DNA of 6,596 bases from Candidatus Omnitrophota bacterium (GTDB lineage: Bacteria; Omnitrophota; Koll11; Gygaellales; JAHJCI01), in the NCBI GenBank assembly GCA_030622705.1, contig JAUXFU010000050.1, positions 1-6,596 on the forward strand. The letters are read 5' to 3'. The notes under the pieces are model-generated. The model searched no databases. It saw only the letters and a program-made list of their open reading frames with translations, and had not been told where the DNA came from. This document shows positions 1 through 5,820 of the stretch, in pieces. The first letter of the stretch is position 1, and the number at the start of each line of letters is the position of its first letter. Position numbers and translations under genes: made by a program.

Positions 1-10
1 CCCTAGTCTC

Positions 11-44
11 TATAATATCATATTATACGTATTGCGTATAATAT
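11..44. repeat. AT-rich nested palindromes
   Basis: The 8-mer TATAATAT occurs at 11-18, as its reverse complement at 20-27, and again forward at 37-44. Positions 20-29 and 35-44 form a perfect 10-bp stem (ATATTATACG) around a 5-base loop TATTG. The alternative stem 11-18/20-27 competes for the middle arm. There is no GC-rich stem followed by a T-tract in either direction, so an ordinary terminator is not supported. Function unknown; seen directly in the sequence. Confidence 0.6.
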
Positions 45-48
45 ATGG

Positions 49-71
49 ATTCTGCGGTCGAGCCGCAGGAT
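49..71. repeat. Short palindromic repeat element
   Basis: A 9-base stem ATTCTGCGG/CCGCAGGAT (one G-T position) encloses the 5-base loop TCGAG. On the minus strand it reads ATCCTGCGGCTCGACCGCAG. This resembles the widely scattered intergenic palindromes of the form TCATCC-stem-CTTGA-stem-GGATCCA known from several bacterial genomes. The resemblance is from memory of such elements. That it is a member of a repeat family in this genome is inference, because only one copy is in the window. Confidence 0.5.
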
Positions 72-85
72 GACGGTGTTGGGGC

Positions 86-154
86 CGCCTGAACCGACGG
101 CGTTAGGCTGCGAATTAACGGTTCGGGCGTGCCCGTATCCTACGGGTTCCGTTA
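86..154. repeat. Structured intergenic inverted repeats
   Basis: This gene-free stretch downstream of the ketopantoate reductase gene can fold in several competing ways. Arms 86-96 and 119-129 pair over 11 positions (one G-T). TAACGG at 116-121 pairs with CCGTTA at 149-154. Inside, CCCGTA (132-137) pairs with TACGGG (141-146) around a 3-base loop. No T-tract follows on the minus strand, so it is not a classical intrinsic terminator. It could be a palindromic repeat element or simply a structured 3' UTR. Confidence 0.4.
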
Positions 155-165
155 TTAATCTTTAC

Positions 166-181
166 GGCTTTGTGGCTTTGT
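166..181. repeat. GGCTTTGT tandem pair
   Basis: Two adjacent copies of GGCTTTGT, followed by GTGAGATTTTT. On the plus strand this resembles the CTTTGTGNCTTTGTG-type degenerate repeats common in intergenic DNA of environmental bacteria. The same kind of sequence lies in the opposite orientation upstream of the neighbouring panE-like gene (1164-1211), so the gene is flanked by inverted copies. Confidence 0.45.
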
Positions 182-208
182 GTGAGATTTTTCTTTTTTT
201 TTACGTCT

Positions 209-1144
209 TCAACCAGCGGTTATCCGCGAATCGTAGCTTGATTCTATTGTCTTAACCAGGTCTACGAGCAGGCAATTGACTGGGGTTGGGATTCCCAGGG
301 TTTGGCCCAGGCGGACAATCAGGCCATTTATAAAGTCTATCTCGGTGCGTTTTTTGTTTAGGACGTCTGTGAGCATTGAGGAAATGTTATCAGCCGTGGC
401 AGAAGATACTGCCTCTACCTTAGCTAAGGCATCATCAAATTGCAGTTTTATCCTTTTTCTCTTGGCTATCTTGGCAGCCTCGGAAACCGCCTGCCTCATA
501 ATTGTCCGTGTGCCTTCAAACTCCAATAGCTTGCCATTCTTCATCTGCGTAATCGCGGTAAGCGCGTTTATCCCTACATTGATAATCAGCTTTGACCACA
601 GGGTTCCCTTTATATCCCGTGATAGACGCGTAGAAAGGCCTACCTCGTTAAATAACTGCCGGATTTCCCGCAACTGAGAAGTCAGCTTACCGTCAAGGCT
701 GCCGATAACCGTCTCGCCGGAACCCGCATGGCGCAGCTTTCCCGGCTCAGACAAGTTTGCTCCCTGGTTGGTTATGCCGGCAAATACATTCTGCCCTTTA
801 AACACCTCGCTGATTATCTCCACATTACCGATACCGTTCTGCAGGGTAACTATCGAACAATCTGCGCCTATAACCGGCTGGGCGTAATCTATCAATTTCC
901 GGGTATCGTAAGATTTCACACAAACAAGAAATAAATCAGCCTTGCCGATCTGCTTAGGATCAGCTGAAACCTTAACTTTTGCCTGCCAGACTCCCGATGC
1001 CCCCTGTATAGCTATACCCCTCTGATTTAACTTTCCCGCACGAGCCTTATTTCTATCCAGAATCCAAATCTCCTGTTTGGATTTCGACAAAAAAGAGGCA
1101 AAAAGTGAGCCTATTGCGCCCGGACCAGCAATAACAATTTTCAT
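209..1144 (-). CDS. panE: 2-dehydropantoate 2-reductase (ketopantoate reductase)
   Basis: This 311-residue protein is the normal length for PanE/ApbA, a cytosolic enzyme that uses NADPH to reduce 2-dehydropantoate to pantoate on the way to pantothenate and coenzyme A. The N-terminus carries the Rossmann nucleotide motif GPGAIG (residues 7-12), and the central LQNGIG motif (101-106) contacts cofactor and substrate in the family. The C-terminal helical domain has WSKLIINVGINALTA with the expected catalytic Lys185, and KRTEIDFINGLIV with the expected catalytic Glu268. The ATG start is backed by GGAGGA six bases upstream. It follows recO but is separated from it by the intron and a repeat-rich spacer, so it may have its own promoter. 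Paralogues with other 2-oxoacid substrates exist in this family, so the exact substrate is inferred. Confidence 0.93.
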   Translation of the reverse strand: MKIVIAGPGAIGSLFASFLSKSKQEIWILDRNKARAGKLNQRGIAIQGASGVWQAKVKVSADPKQIGKADLFLVCVKSYDTRKLIDYAQPVIGADCSIVTLQNGIGNVEIISEVFKGQNVFAGITNQGANLSEPGKLRHAGSGETVIGSLDGKLTSQLREIRQLFNEVGLSTRLSRDIKGTLWSKLIINVGINALTAITQMKNGKLLEFEGTRTIMRQAVSEAAKIAKRKRIKLQFDDALAKVEAVSSATADNISSMLTDVLNKKRTEIDFINGLIVRLGQTLGIPTPVNCLLVDLVKTIESSYDSRITAG

Positions 1145-1150
1145 TTCATC

Positions 1151-1156
1151 TCCTCC
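1151..1156 (-). promoter_or_regulatory. Ribosome binding site of panE
   Basis: GGAGGA on the minus strand, six bases before the ATG at 1142-1144. It is the strongest Shine-Dalgarno match in the window and fixes the panE start. Confidence 0.8.
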
Positions 1157-1163
1157 GTAAGTT

Positions 1164-1211
1164 TTTTTACCACAGAGTCACAAAGAGTTTTTACCACAGA
1201 GTCGCAAAGAT
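1164..1211. repeat. 24-bp tandem duplication upstream of panE
   Basis: Two adjacent 24-base units (1164-1187 and 1188-1211) differ at two positions. Each begins TTTTTACCACAGAGTC and ends CAAAGA plus one variable base. A decayed further part (ACAAAGAAA) follows. This is the CCACAGAG/CACAAAG type of degenerate intergenic repeat. It ends within about 20 bases of the panE start codon and so lies in the leader of any transcript reading panE. No coding potential is seen. Confidence 0.75.
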
Positions 1212-1305
1212 ACAAAGAAATAAAGGCTTATTAAAACAACAGAAAAAACTTAAAAGAAAAAAATACAAAAAAGCTTTTTAGTTTTGATTCAAAGAGCTAA
1301 AAAAC

Positions 1306-1331
1306 AATCTGGTGAAAATCTCGTGAAATCT
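1306..1331. repeat. TGAAA-type tandem repeat (3' exon of intron)
   Basis: On the plus strand two imperfect units, TCTGGTGAAAA and TCTCGTGAAA, are followed by TCT, giving a roughly 10-11 base period. The block abuts the 3' end of the group II intron at 1332. Together with the 5' flank it forms one continuous repeat when the intron is removed. Confidence 0.55.
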
Positions 1332-1385
1332 GTAGAGTAGAACAGTGGCGCACAACCAAATTGTGTTTCCACCTGCCCCCTCATC
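1332..1385 (-). ncRNA. Group II intron domain VI with branch point
   Basis: On the minus strand an inner stem CACAA/TTGTG (plus-strand arms 1361-1365 and 1351-1355) sits above an outer stem formed by 1369-1375 and 1343-1348. The 3' end is CUACUCUAC. The A at 1338 is seven bases from the 3' end, the expected position of the bulged adenosine that makes the lariat bond. Confidence 0.7.
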
Positions 1386-1418
1386 AAACCGTGCGTGAGG
1401 TTCTCCCTCACACGGCTT
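1386..1418 (-). ncRNA. Group II intron domain V (catalytic hairpin)
   Basis: A 33-base hairpin read on the minus strand. It has an 8-bp lower stem AAGCCGUG/CACGGUUU that includes the AGC catalytic triad, a two-base CG bulge on the 3' side, and a 5-bp upper stem UGAGG/CCUCA. A GAGA tetraloop plus one A caps it. This matches the diagnostic layout of domain V, the metal-binding active site of group II introns. It lies about 15 bases after the maturase stop codon, as is usual. Confidence 0.93.
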
Positions 1419-1433
1419 TCCGATAACATTCCT

Positions 1434-2714
1434 TCAAAAGGTTTTCGCCCAGCAGACACGATAGTCATTATACAGTCCCAGTTTTTGATAGAGATAATTA
1501 TCTGGATACTGTTTATACCCATATCCTGACTTCTGTCTGCGCCTGCACATAAACTTCCTTATTCTTTGCGCTGTATAGAACCTAATATCACCGAATTTTC
1601 CTGAGGAATTGGCAAACCTAAAGTAATTTACCCACCCCCTTATAACAGGCTTAAGCTCTCTGGTTATCTGTTCCGCCTTCACAGGACGACGATAATCAAC
1701 TACCTGCCTTATCCTTCTCTTTATGGCATTTACTGCTTTGCGTGACGGATAAAAGTAGGTAGTCATTTTCTTGGTTTTTCCGCTTAATCCCCTCCTGAAG
1801 GTAAAACCCAGAAAATCAAAACTCTCTCTCTCGGCGCTAATGATACGGGTCTTTTCCACCTTAAGACTTAGCTTCATTCGGCTAACTATTCTCTCAAGTC
1901 CTATCTTATATCCTTCTGCCTTGTATTTGCTCATAATCACCAAGTCATCAGCATAACGGATAAGCCGGGCGAATTTACTTATTGGCTTCCACCCCTTGTC
2001 AATATTGTTGAGATAGATATTAGCCAGAAGCGGGGAGATTGCCCCGCCTTGAGGCGCACCTTTATCATCTGTCCGGATATTCCCGCCTTCCATTACTCCT
2101 GCCTTAAGAAAGAGTTTAATCAACCAGAGAACCTTACCGTCAACAATGCGCTTGGCTGCCATATTCAGAAGTTCTTGATGTGGAATTGAACCAAAACAAT
2201 CCTCAATATCCGTCTCAATTACTTCCTTATAGCCAAAGTTGAGGTATTTACGTACCTCTAACGCTGCCTGTTGCGCAGAACGGTTTGGTCTAAACCCATA
2301 AGAGCAATCCTCAAAGTCCGCCTCAAAGACAGGCTCAATAACCAGCCTCAAACTTGTCTGCACTATCCTATCTTTTATCGTAGGTATAGCTAAGGGTCTC
2401 TTTGTTCCGTCAGGCTTGGGGATGTAATTCCTTCTTGCTGGTTGAGGACGATATGTCTTTGCCCTCAGTTCCTGATGTATGCCCACTAAGAAGATATCCA
2501 CTCCCCCCTGCTCAATTTCTTCGATGGTCTGCCCGTCTATACCTGCTGAGCCTTGATTTGCTCTTACCTTAGCCCAAGCCTTGCTTAAAACATCCATTCG
2601 GTATATCTTGTCATAGAGCGCATAGAAACGAAATTTATTGTTAGACTTTGCCTTCTGATATAGCTTCCTCTGAAGTTCCTGAACTGTATCGGTAGTTGTT
2701 AGGTTGTTTTCCAA
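1434..2714 (-). CDS. ltrA: Group II intron reverse transcriptase/maturase
   Basis: This 426-residue intron-encoded protein helps its host RNA fold and splice, and copies it into DNA at new sites. Reverse transcriptase blocks are intact: [14 protein letters not shown] (106-119), [13 protein letters not shown] (138-150), the first catalytic Asp in ETDIEDCF (Asp169), [14 protein letters not shown] (222-235) and the YADD active site (254-257), followed by FLGF (301-304). The maturase (X) domain covers roughly 325-405 with the signature RGWVNYFR (359-366). The protein then ends, so there is no HNH endonuclease domain. Introns of this kind usually invade at replication forks or use other nicks for priming. 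The start is TTG with a GGGAAGGG-rich stretch a little over ten bases upstream. No frameshift or internal stop is present. The symbol is used in its generic sense. Confidence 0.93.
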   Translation of the reverse strand: MENNLTTTDTVQELQRKLYQKAKSNNKFRFYALYDKIYRMDVLSKAWAKVRANQGSAGIDGQTIEEIEQGGVDIFLVGIHQELRAKTYRPQPARRNYIPKPDGTKRPLAIPTIKDRIVQTSLRLVIEPVFEADFEDCSYGFRPNRSAQQAALEVRKYLNFGYKEVIETDIEDCFGSIPHQELLNMAAKRIVDGKVLWLIKLFLKAGVMEGGNIRTDDKGAPQGGAISPLLANIYLNNIDKGWKPISKFARLIRYADDLVIMSKYKAEGYKIGLERIVSRMKLSLKVEKTRIISAERESFDFLGFTFRRGLSGKTKKMTTYFYPSRKAVNAIKRRIRQVVDYRRPVKAEQITRELKPVIRGWVNYFRFANSSGKFGDIRFYTAQRIRKFMCRRRQKSGYGYKQYPDNYLYQKLGLYNDYRVCWAKTF

Positions 2715-3221
2715 TCTACTTTTAGCCCTTCCCTTCTTATAGAAACTTTGTTAAAGTAGAGCCCCTTCGCTCATATAGAGTTTTGCTCTCTCTATTCTCA
2801 TCGCTACTATGGGCTTCATCCGACTGCCTGTAAGAACCTCTTGCCACTTCGGTTTTGCCTTATAGGTTCAAGGTAATACATCTTACAGGCTCTCCCAAGT
2901 TCCCTTCGTATACTCTCCAGACATACCATCCCTGATACCCCGAGAAGGATTGAGCCTTCTTATGTCTACTCATCCAGCTCAATTACTGATTTCCCCCAAC
3001 CACGACAGGGTCATCCCTTCTACTTTATTGTAACGAGGCTACATCCGGGTTCATACGTATTACAGTCTGCCTGTTTGTCTCGCCGACTCAATCGACTTTG
3101 TCAAGTGGCTTAGCTGGTTTGGGTTACCCCTATCAGCTCACTCCAGACTATACGGCTTATAGACTTTTACCGTAACTGAGACCTCTCACTCAGTTAGTTT
3201 ACAAAGAGCTTATCTTGGCAC
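2715..3221 (-). ncRNA. Group II intron domains I to early IV (non-coding)
   Basis: These 507 bases without a gene are the structural 5' part of the intron. Near the 5' end a perfect 8-bp hairpin, TAACTGAG/CTCAGTTA (3173-3180 with 3189-3196), is visible. EBS2 is GUUACAA (3028-3034) and EBS1 is GUCGUG (3001-3006), both read on the minus strand, with EBS2 5' of EBS1 as in IIA/IIB introns. Close to the ORF the minus strand has AGUCGGAUGAAGCCCAUAGU, typical of the junction and domain II/III part of many bacterial introns. Its assignment to a given domain is inference. Confidence 0.8.
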
Positions 3222-3234
3222 GCCGTGGTTACAA
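3222..3234 (-). other. Intron insertion site: IBS1 and IBS2 in 5' exon
   Basis: The last six exon bases on the minus strand are CACGGC (IBS1, 3222-3227). They pair with EBS1 GUCGUG at 3001-3006, five Watson-Crick pairs and one G-U. The seven before them, UUGUAAC (IBS2, 3228-3234), pair perfectly with EBS2 GUUACAA at 3028-3034. IBS2 contains the recO stop codon TAA. The base 5' of EBS1 is U and the first 3'-exon base is A (1331), which would also allow a delta-delta' pair. Confidence 0.8.
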
Positions 3235-3999
3235 AGATTTTATTGTGTCTTTGCCGGAATTATAATTATTTGACTGAGCGCTGGATGATTTCGTATCCAG
3301 ATGAAACTCTAAGAACGCGTCCAGAATCTGTTGGAGTTCTTTCTTTATCGCCTGATTCATTCCTAAACGCAGGACATTTTCAAAATTATTTTTCTCGATG
3401 TATAAAATAGAGGCAACACTTCCGCGAAAAACGATCCTGGCCTTAATATCTTTATTTGAACAACGATCGCAGAGCAAACCTCCTAATTTTAAGCTAAACC
3501 TTGCCTGAGCGATAATTTTACTATTACACGACACGCAGGAATCAAGATGCGGCTTAAACCCGCAAAAATCCAGAACCTTAATCTTGAAGATTATCAATAA
3601 CTTATCCATATCATAGCTATTCTCCATCTGTATAAGACAGGCAATAAGAAGATCAAAAATCTGCTCATTGCTGTCTTCCTGCGCCGTCAGAGCATTTACT
3701 AACTCGATTAAACGCAATGCCTTTTTTATTCTTTCCAGGTTACCTTTGATTAACCGAAAATCCCTTTTTAAGTCACATTGGCTTACCAGATGCAGCGATG
3801 AGTTTATCTTTCTATAAAATATTATCTCGTTTACAGACAACACGTCTAAATTACTGTTAAATTTAACGGGATCTTCTCTTGCGCCCTTAAGCAATCCTGA
3901 AAGCTTGCCAAAATCACGAGTATAGAAATTAGCAATGAGGCTTGTTTGACGGAAGTTTCGCGTACTCAAAACAACAGCATCTGTTTTATCGATAGACAT
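3229..3999 (-). CDS. recO: DNA repair protein RecO
   Basis: RecO is a recombination mediator. It anneals single strands and, with RecR, helps load RecA on SSB-coated DNA during gap repair. The 256-residue protein shows the N-terminal OB-fold start (TDAVVLSTRNFRQTSLIANFYT, residues 6-27, then FGKLSGLLKGAR). A helical domain follows, with a four-cysteine zinc module, CVSC (155-158) and CDRC (177-180). The family's conserved end AFLEFHLDTK is at 228-237. About 19 further residues, rich in Ser and Asn, follow this usual end and are encoded by AT-rich, repeat-like DNA. The ATG start lies 68 bases after ybeY with only a weak GCGAGA site. The stop codon is seven bases upstream of the intron, so the coding sequence is not interrupted. 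Confidence 0.92.
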   Translation of the reverse strand: MSIDKTDAVVLSTRNFRQTSLIANFYTRDFGKLSGLLKGAREDPVKFNSNLDVLSVNEIIFYRKINSSLHLVSQCDLKRDFRLIKGNLERIKKALRLIELVNALTAQEDSNEQIFDLLIACLIQMENSYDMDKLLIIFKIKVLDFCGFKPHLDSCVSCNSKIIAQARFSLKLGGLLCDRCSNKDIKARIVFRGSVASILYIEKNNFENVLRLGMNQAIKKELQQILDAFLEFHLDTKSSSAQSNNYNSGKDTIKSL

Positions 4000-4037
4000 G
4001 AATTCTCGCTTTTTGGTGTTCGGTTATCGGTTTTTGG

Positions 4038-4067
4038 AGTATAGAATAATTACCTAAAGACTGACAA
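4038..4067 (-). promoter_or_regulatory. Possible sigma-70 promoter for recO
   Basis: On the minus strand TTGTCA (4062-4067) and TATACT (4038-4043) are 18 bases apart, each one base from the -35 and -10 consensus. The start would fall near 4031, about 32 bases before the recO ATG. The spacer also contains degenerate repeat-like text (CCGATAACCGAACACC), so a chance match is possible. Confidence 0.3.
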
Positions 4068-4514
4068 CTAAGAGCTAATAATTGACTTAAGTATCCGGAG
4101 TGCTTTTCGCTGCATACGCAATCTCTGTTTCTTACTACGGTCATCGAAACCGAAAAGATGCAGTATGCCATGAACAAGATAAAGATTGGCCTCCCATAGA
4201 GCAGAGGTTTTAAACAAAGTTGAGTTTTCCCGGGCCATTTCTGCCGATATCACGATGTCCGCATTTAAATCTTTACCTTCAGAAAAATCAAAACAAAGAA
4301 CATCGGTAGGGCAGCGTTTTTTTAGAAATTTATAATTCAATTCCTCAATAGCCTGGTTATCGACATAAACAATAGTTAACCTGCCTAAAGAAGCCCCAAC
4401 GCCGAATCTCTTGGTATAAGGGGAGAGAATTTCTAAGGTTTTAAGAACTGTTGTTTTTACTGCCCTTTTATTGACGGGAATCTTCTTTTGCTGATTTATG
4501 ATGGTTATCTGCAC
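4068..4514 (-). CDS. ybeY: Endoribonuclease YbeY (rRNA maturation factor)
   Basis: YbeY is a small zinc-dependent RNase needed for 16S rRNA 3'-end maturation and ribosome quality control. This 148-residue protein is typical in size. It starts [11 protein letters not shown], has the family motif CPTDVLCFDF (68-77), and the metal site HGILHLFGFDD (115-125). Canonical members have three histidines in H-x3-H-x5-H; here His115 and His119 are present but the third position is Asp125. The GTG start is chosen because AGGA lies five bases upstream and because the encoded N-terminus matches the family. The reading frame begins 47 bases before the end of the upstream HD-protein gene, which implies coupled translation. 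Asp can also bind zinc, so activity is likely but not shown. Confidence 0.93.
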   Translation of the reverse strand: MQITIINQQKKIPVNKRAVKTTVLKTLEILSPYTKRFGVGASLGRLTIVYVDNQAIEELNYKFLKKRCPTDVLCFDFSEGKDLNADIVISAEMARENSTLFKTSALWEANLYLVHGILHLFGFDDRSKKQRLRMQRKALRILKSIISS

Positions 4515-5820
4515 GGCCTTCCTGCGGATAGGTTATACGGGAATGGTATATACTCGTTAAAAGACGGATAAAAATTCCGGAAATCTTTTCAAGGTCCTTT
4601 AATGTCAACTCGCACTCATCCAACTGTCCATCAATAAATTTATTATTGATAATTTTATGAACCTCCTGCTCGATCCGGCCGGGGGTAGGGTCTTTTATGG
4701 CCCTGGAGGCTGCCTCCACGGAATCAGCCAAAAGCACAATTGCCGTTTCCTTGGTTCTTGGTTTAGGGCCGGGGTAACGAAAACCCTCCTCGGAAATAGC
4801 ATTATTCTCTTCCCCATTCTCTAATGCCCGATGGTAAAAATAATACACCAAACTAGTCCCATGATGCTGAAGAATAAAATCAATAATCTTTGGATTAAGC
4901 CGGTAACGCTTAGCGAAAGACTCCCCCTTCTTTACGTGATTTATGATAATCAGTTTACTCATTGACGGAGAAAGATCCTCATGTTTACTGGCACCTAAAT
5001 TCTGATTCTCGCTGAAATATTCGGCCTTCTCAATTTTGCCGATGTCGTGATAATAAGCGCCGATTCTCGCCAACAGGGCATTCGCGCTCACTGCTTCACA
5101 AGCAGCCTCTGAGAGATTACCGACAACAAGACTATGATGATAGGTTCCGGGCGCCTCTAACATTAATCTCTTAAACACCGGTTGGTTGAAATCAGACATC
5201 TCCAGAAGACTAATATTGGTAATCCGTCCGAATATATATTCGAATACCGGCAGCAGCCCGACCACAATAATACCGCAGGCAACTCCGTTAATAAACAAAA
5301 TTATACCGGAATTAAAGTCATTCGCTATTTGAAAATTTTGTATAAACAGCCAGGTTAACATCTGCAGCAAGCCGGCAATGAATCCTGCCCGAATAATCTG
5401 TGAACGCCGGCGCACATTAACCAGAAAAACAGTCGAAACAGACGCGCCCACAAAGAAAAGTATGCCTAACTCAAAACTCTTAAATCCAATAGCAAGAGAA
5501 AGGCTGCAGGCTATAATCATTGCCAGCGAAATCATTAAATCCTGCCAGAGAATAATTACTAACATCGCAATCAAGGAAAGAGGAATGTAATAAATACTTA
5601 GTTTTTCCGCAAAGCACCAATCGCCAATAGCAAAGATAACTAAAAAAAGTAAACTCAAATGCAGATAACGGACATCACAAGCCCTTTTGGTCTTCCATGC
5701 CTGCAGATAAATGAAGACAAGGCTAAGAATTAACGGGATAAGCAAACTGGCACCCAAAATAAAGCTGAGTAAAAATAAAATACCTATCGCAATACTATTT
5801 TTTATTAGCTGCTTTCTCAT
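4468..5820 (-). CDS. Membrane HD-domain phosphohydrolase, short PgpH/YqfF type
   Basis: The family (PgpH of Listeria, YqfF of Bacillus) hydrolyses cyclic di-AMP to pApA with a cytoplasmic HD domain anchored in the inner membrane. This 450-residue protein starts with about seven hydrophobic segments (roughly residues 9-40, 52-68, 76-112, 117-134, 145-161 and 171-194). The HD domain follows: PGTYHHS (224-230), AYYHDIGK (255-262, His258-Asp259), INHVKKG (293-299), QHHGTSLV (318-325), [12 protein letters not shown] (347-358) and [11 protein letters not shown] (363-373). The large extracytoplasmic 7TMR-HDED region of the roughly 700-residue members is missing. The ATG at 5820 is preferred because GAGG (5824-5827) precedes it; an in-frame ATG at 5850 would add ten residues but has no usable site. 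It overlaps phoH by 26 bases and ybeY by 47. The substrate is inferred from the family. Confidence 0.88.
   Translation of the reverse strand: MRKQLIKNSIAIGILFLLSFILGASLLIPLILSLVFIYLQAWKTKRACDVRYLHLSLLFLVIFAIGDWCFAEKLSIYYIPLSLIAMLVIILWQDLMISLAMIIACSLSLAIGFKSFELGILFFVGASVSTVFLVNVRRRSQIIRAGFIAGLLQMLTWLFIQNFQIANDFNSGIILFINGVACGIIVVGLLPVFEYIFGRITNISLLEMSDFNQPVFKRLMLEAPGTYHHSLVVGNLSEAACEAVSANALLARIGAYYHDIGKIEKAEYFSENQNLGASKHEDLSPSMSKLIIINHVKKGESFAKRYRLNPKIIDFILQHHGTSLVYYFYHRALENGEENNAISEEGFRYPGPKPRTKETAIVLLADSVEAASRAIKDPTPGRIEQEVHKIINNKFIDGQLDECELTLKDLEKISGIFIRLLTSIYHSRITYPQEGRADNHHKSAKEDSRQ

Larger units (their letters stand above)
1332..3221 (-). mobile_element. Group II intron with maturase ORF, apparently full length
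   Basis: This is a retroelement of about 1890 bases, read on the minus strand in the direction of recO and panE. On that strand it begins GUGCC at 3221 and ends CUACUCUAC at 1332, giving the family's terminal AY. Visible parts are a domain I of about 500 bases with EBS1 and EBS2, an intact reverse transcriptase ORF in domain IV, a canonical domain V (1386-1418) and a domain VI with a branch-point A. The 5' exon pairs with both EBS elements, so the boundary is well supported. The fifth base is C rather than the usual G of GUGYG. Two EBS-IBS pairings argue against class IIC, which relies on a short IBS1 and a terminator hairpin. The subclass cannot be fixed by eye. All essential parts look intact, so it may still splice and move. 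Confidence 0.9.

Noticed and set aside
276..677. Plus-strand open frame of 133 codons
   Set aside because: It lies entirely antisense to panE, whose motifs are clear, and its translation shows no recognisable domain.
728..934. Plus-strand open frame of 68 codons
   Set aside because: Antisense to the panE Rossmann domain and without family motifs.
1164..1211. CRISPR-like direct repeats
   Set aside because: The two units are immediately adjacent with no spacer and no cas gene is present.
1264..1305. T-rich stem (TTTTTAG/CTAAAAA) as a terminator between intron and panE
   Set aside because: The stem has almost no GC and a long loop; the whole spacer is AT-rich, so chance pairing is expected.
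1289..1522. Minus-strand open frame of 77 codons across the intron 3' end
   Set aside because: It runs through domains V and VI, which are structural RNA, and overlaps the maturase end in another frame.
3222..3256. Hairpin CAAAGA/TCTTTG before the intron as a class IIC terminator-type target
   Set aside because: The stem is only six bp, AT-rich, and separated from the insertion point by about ten bases; the two EBS-IBS pairings favour another class.
4521..4532. CCTGCGGATAGG near the ybeY start as a palindromic repeat
   Set aside because: Only an imperfect palindrome, and the same bases supply the ybeY ribosome binding site and the HD-protein C-terminus.
5378..5590. Plus-strand open frame in the HD-protein region
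   Set aside because: Antisense to transmembrane segments; the pattern is a shadow of a hydrophobic gene.
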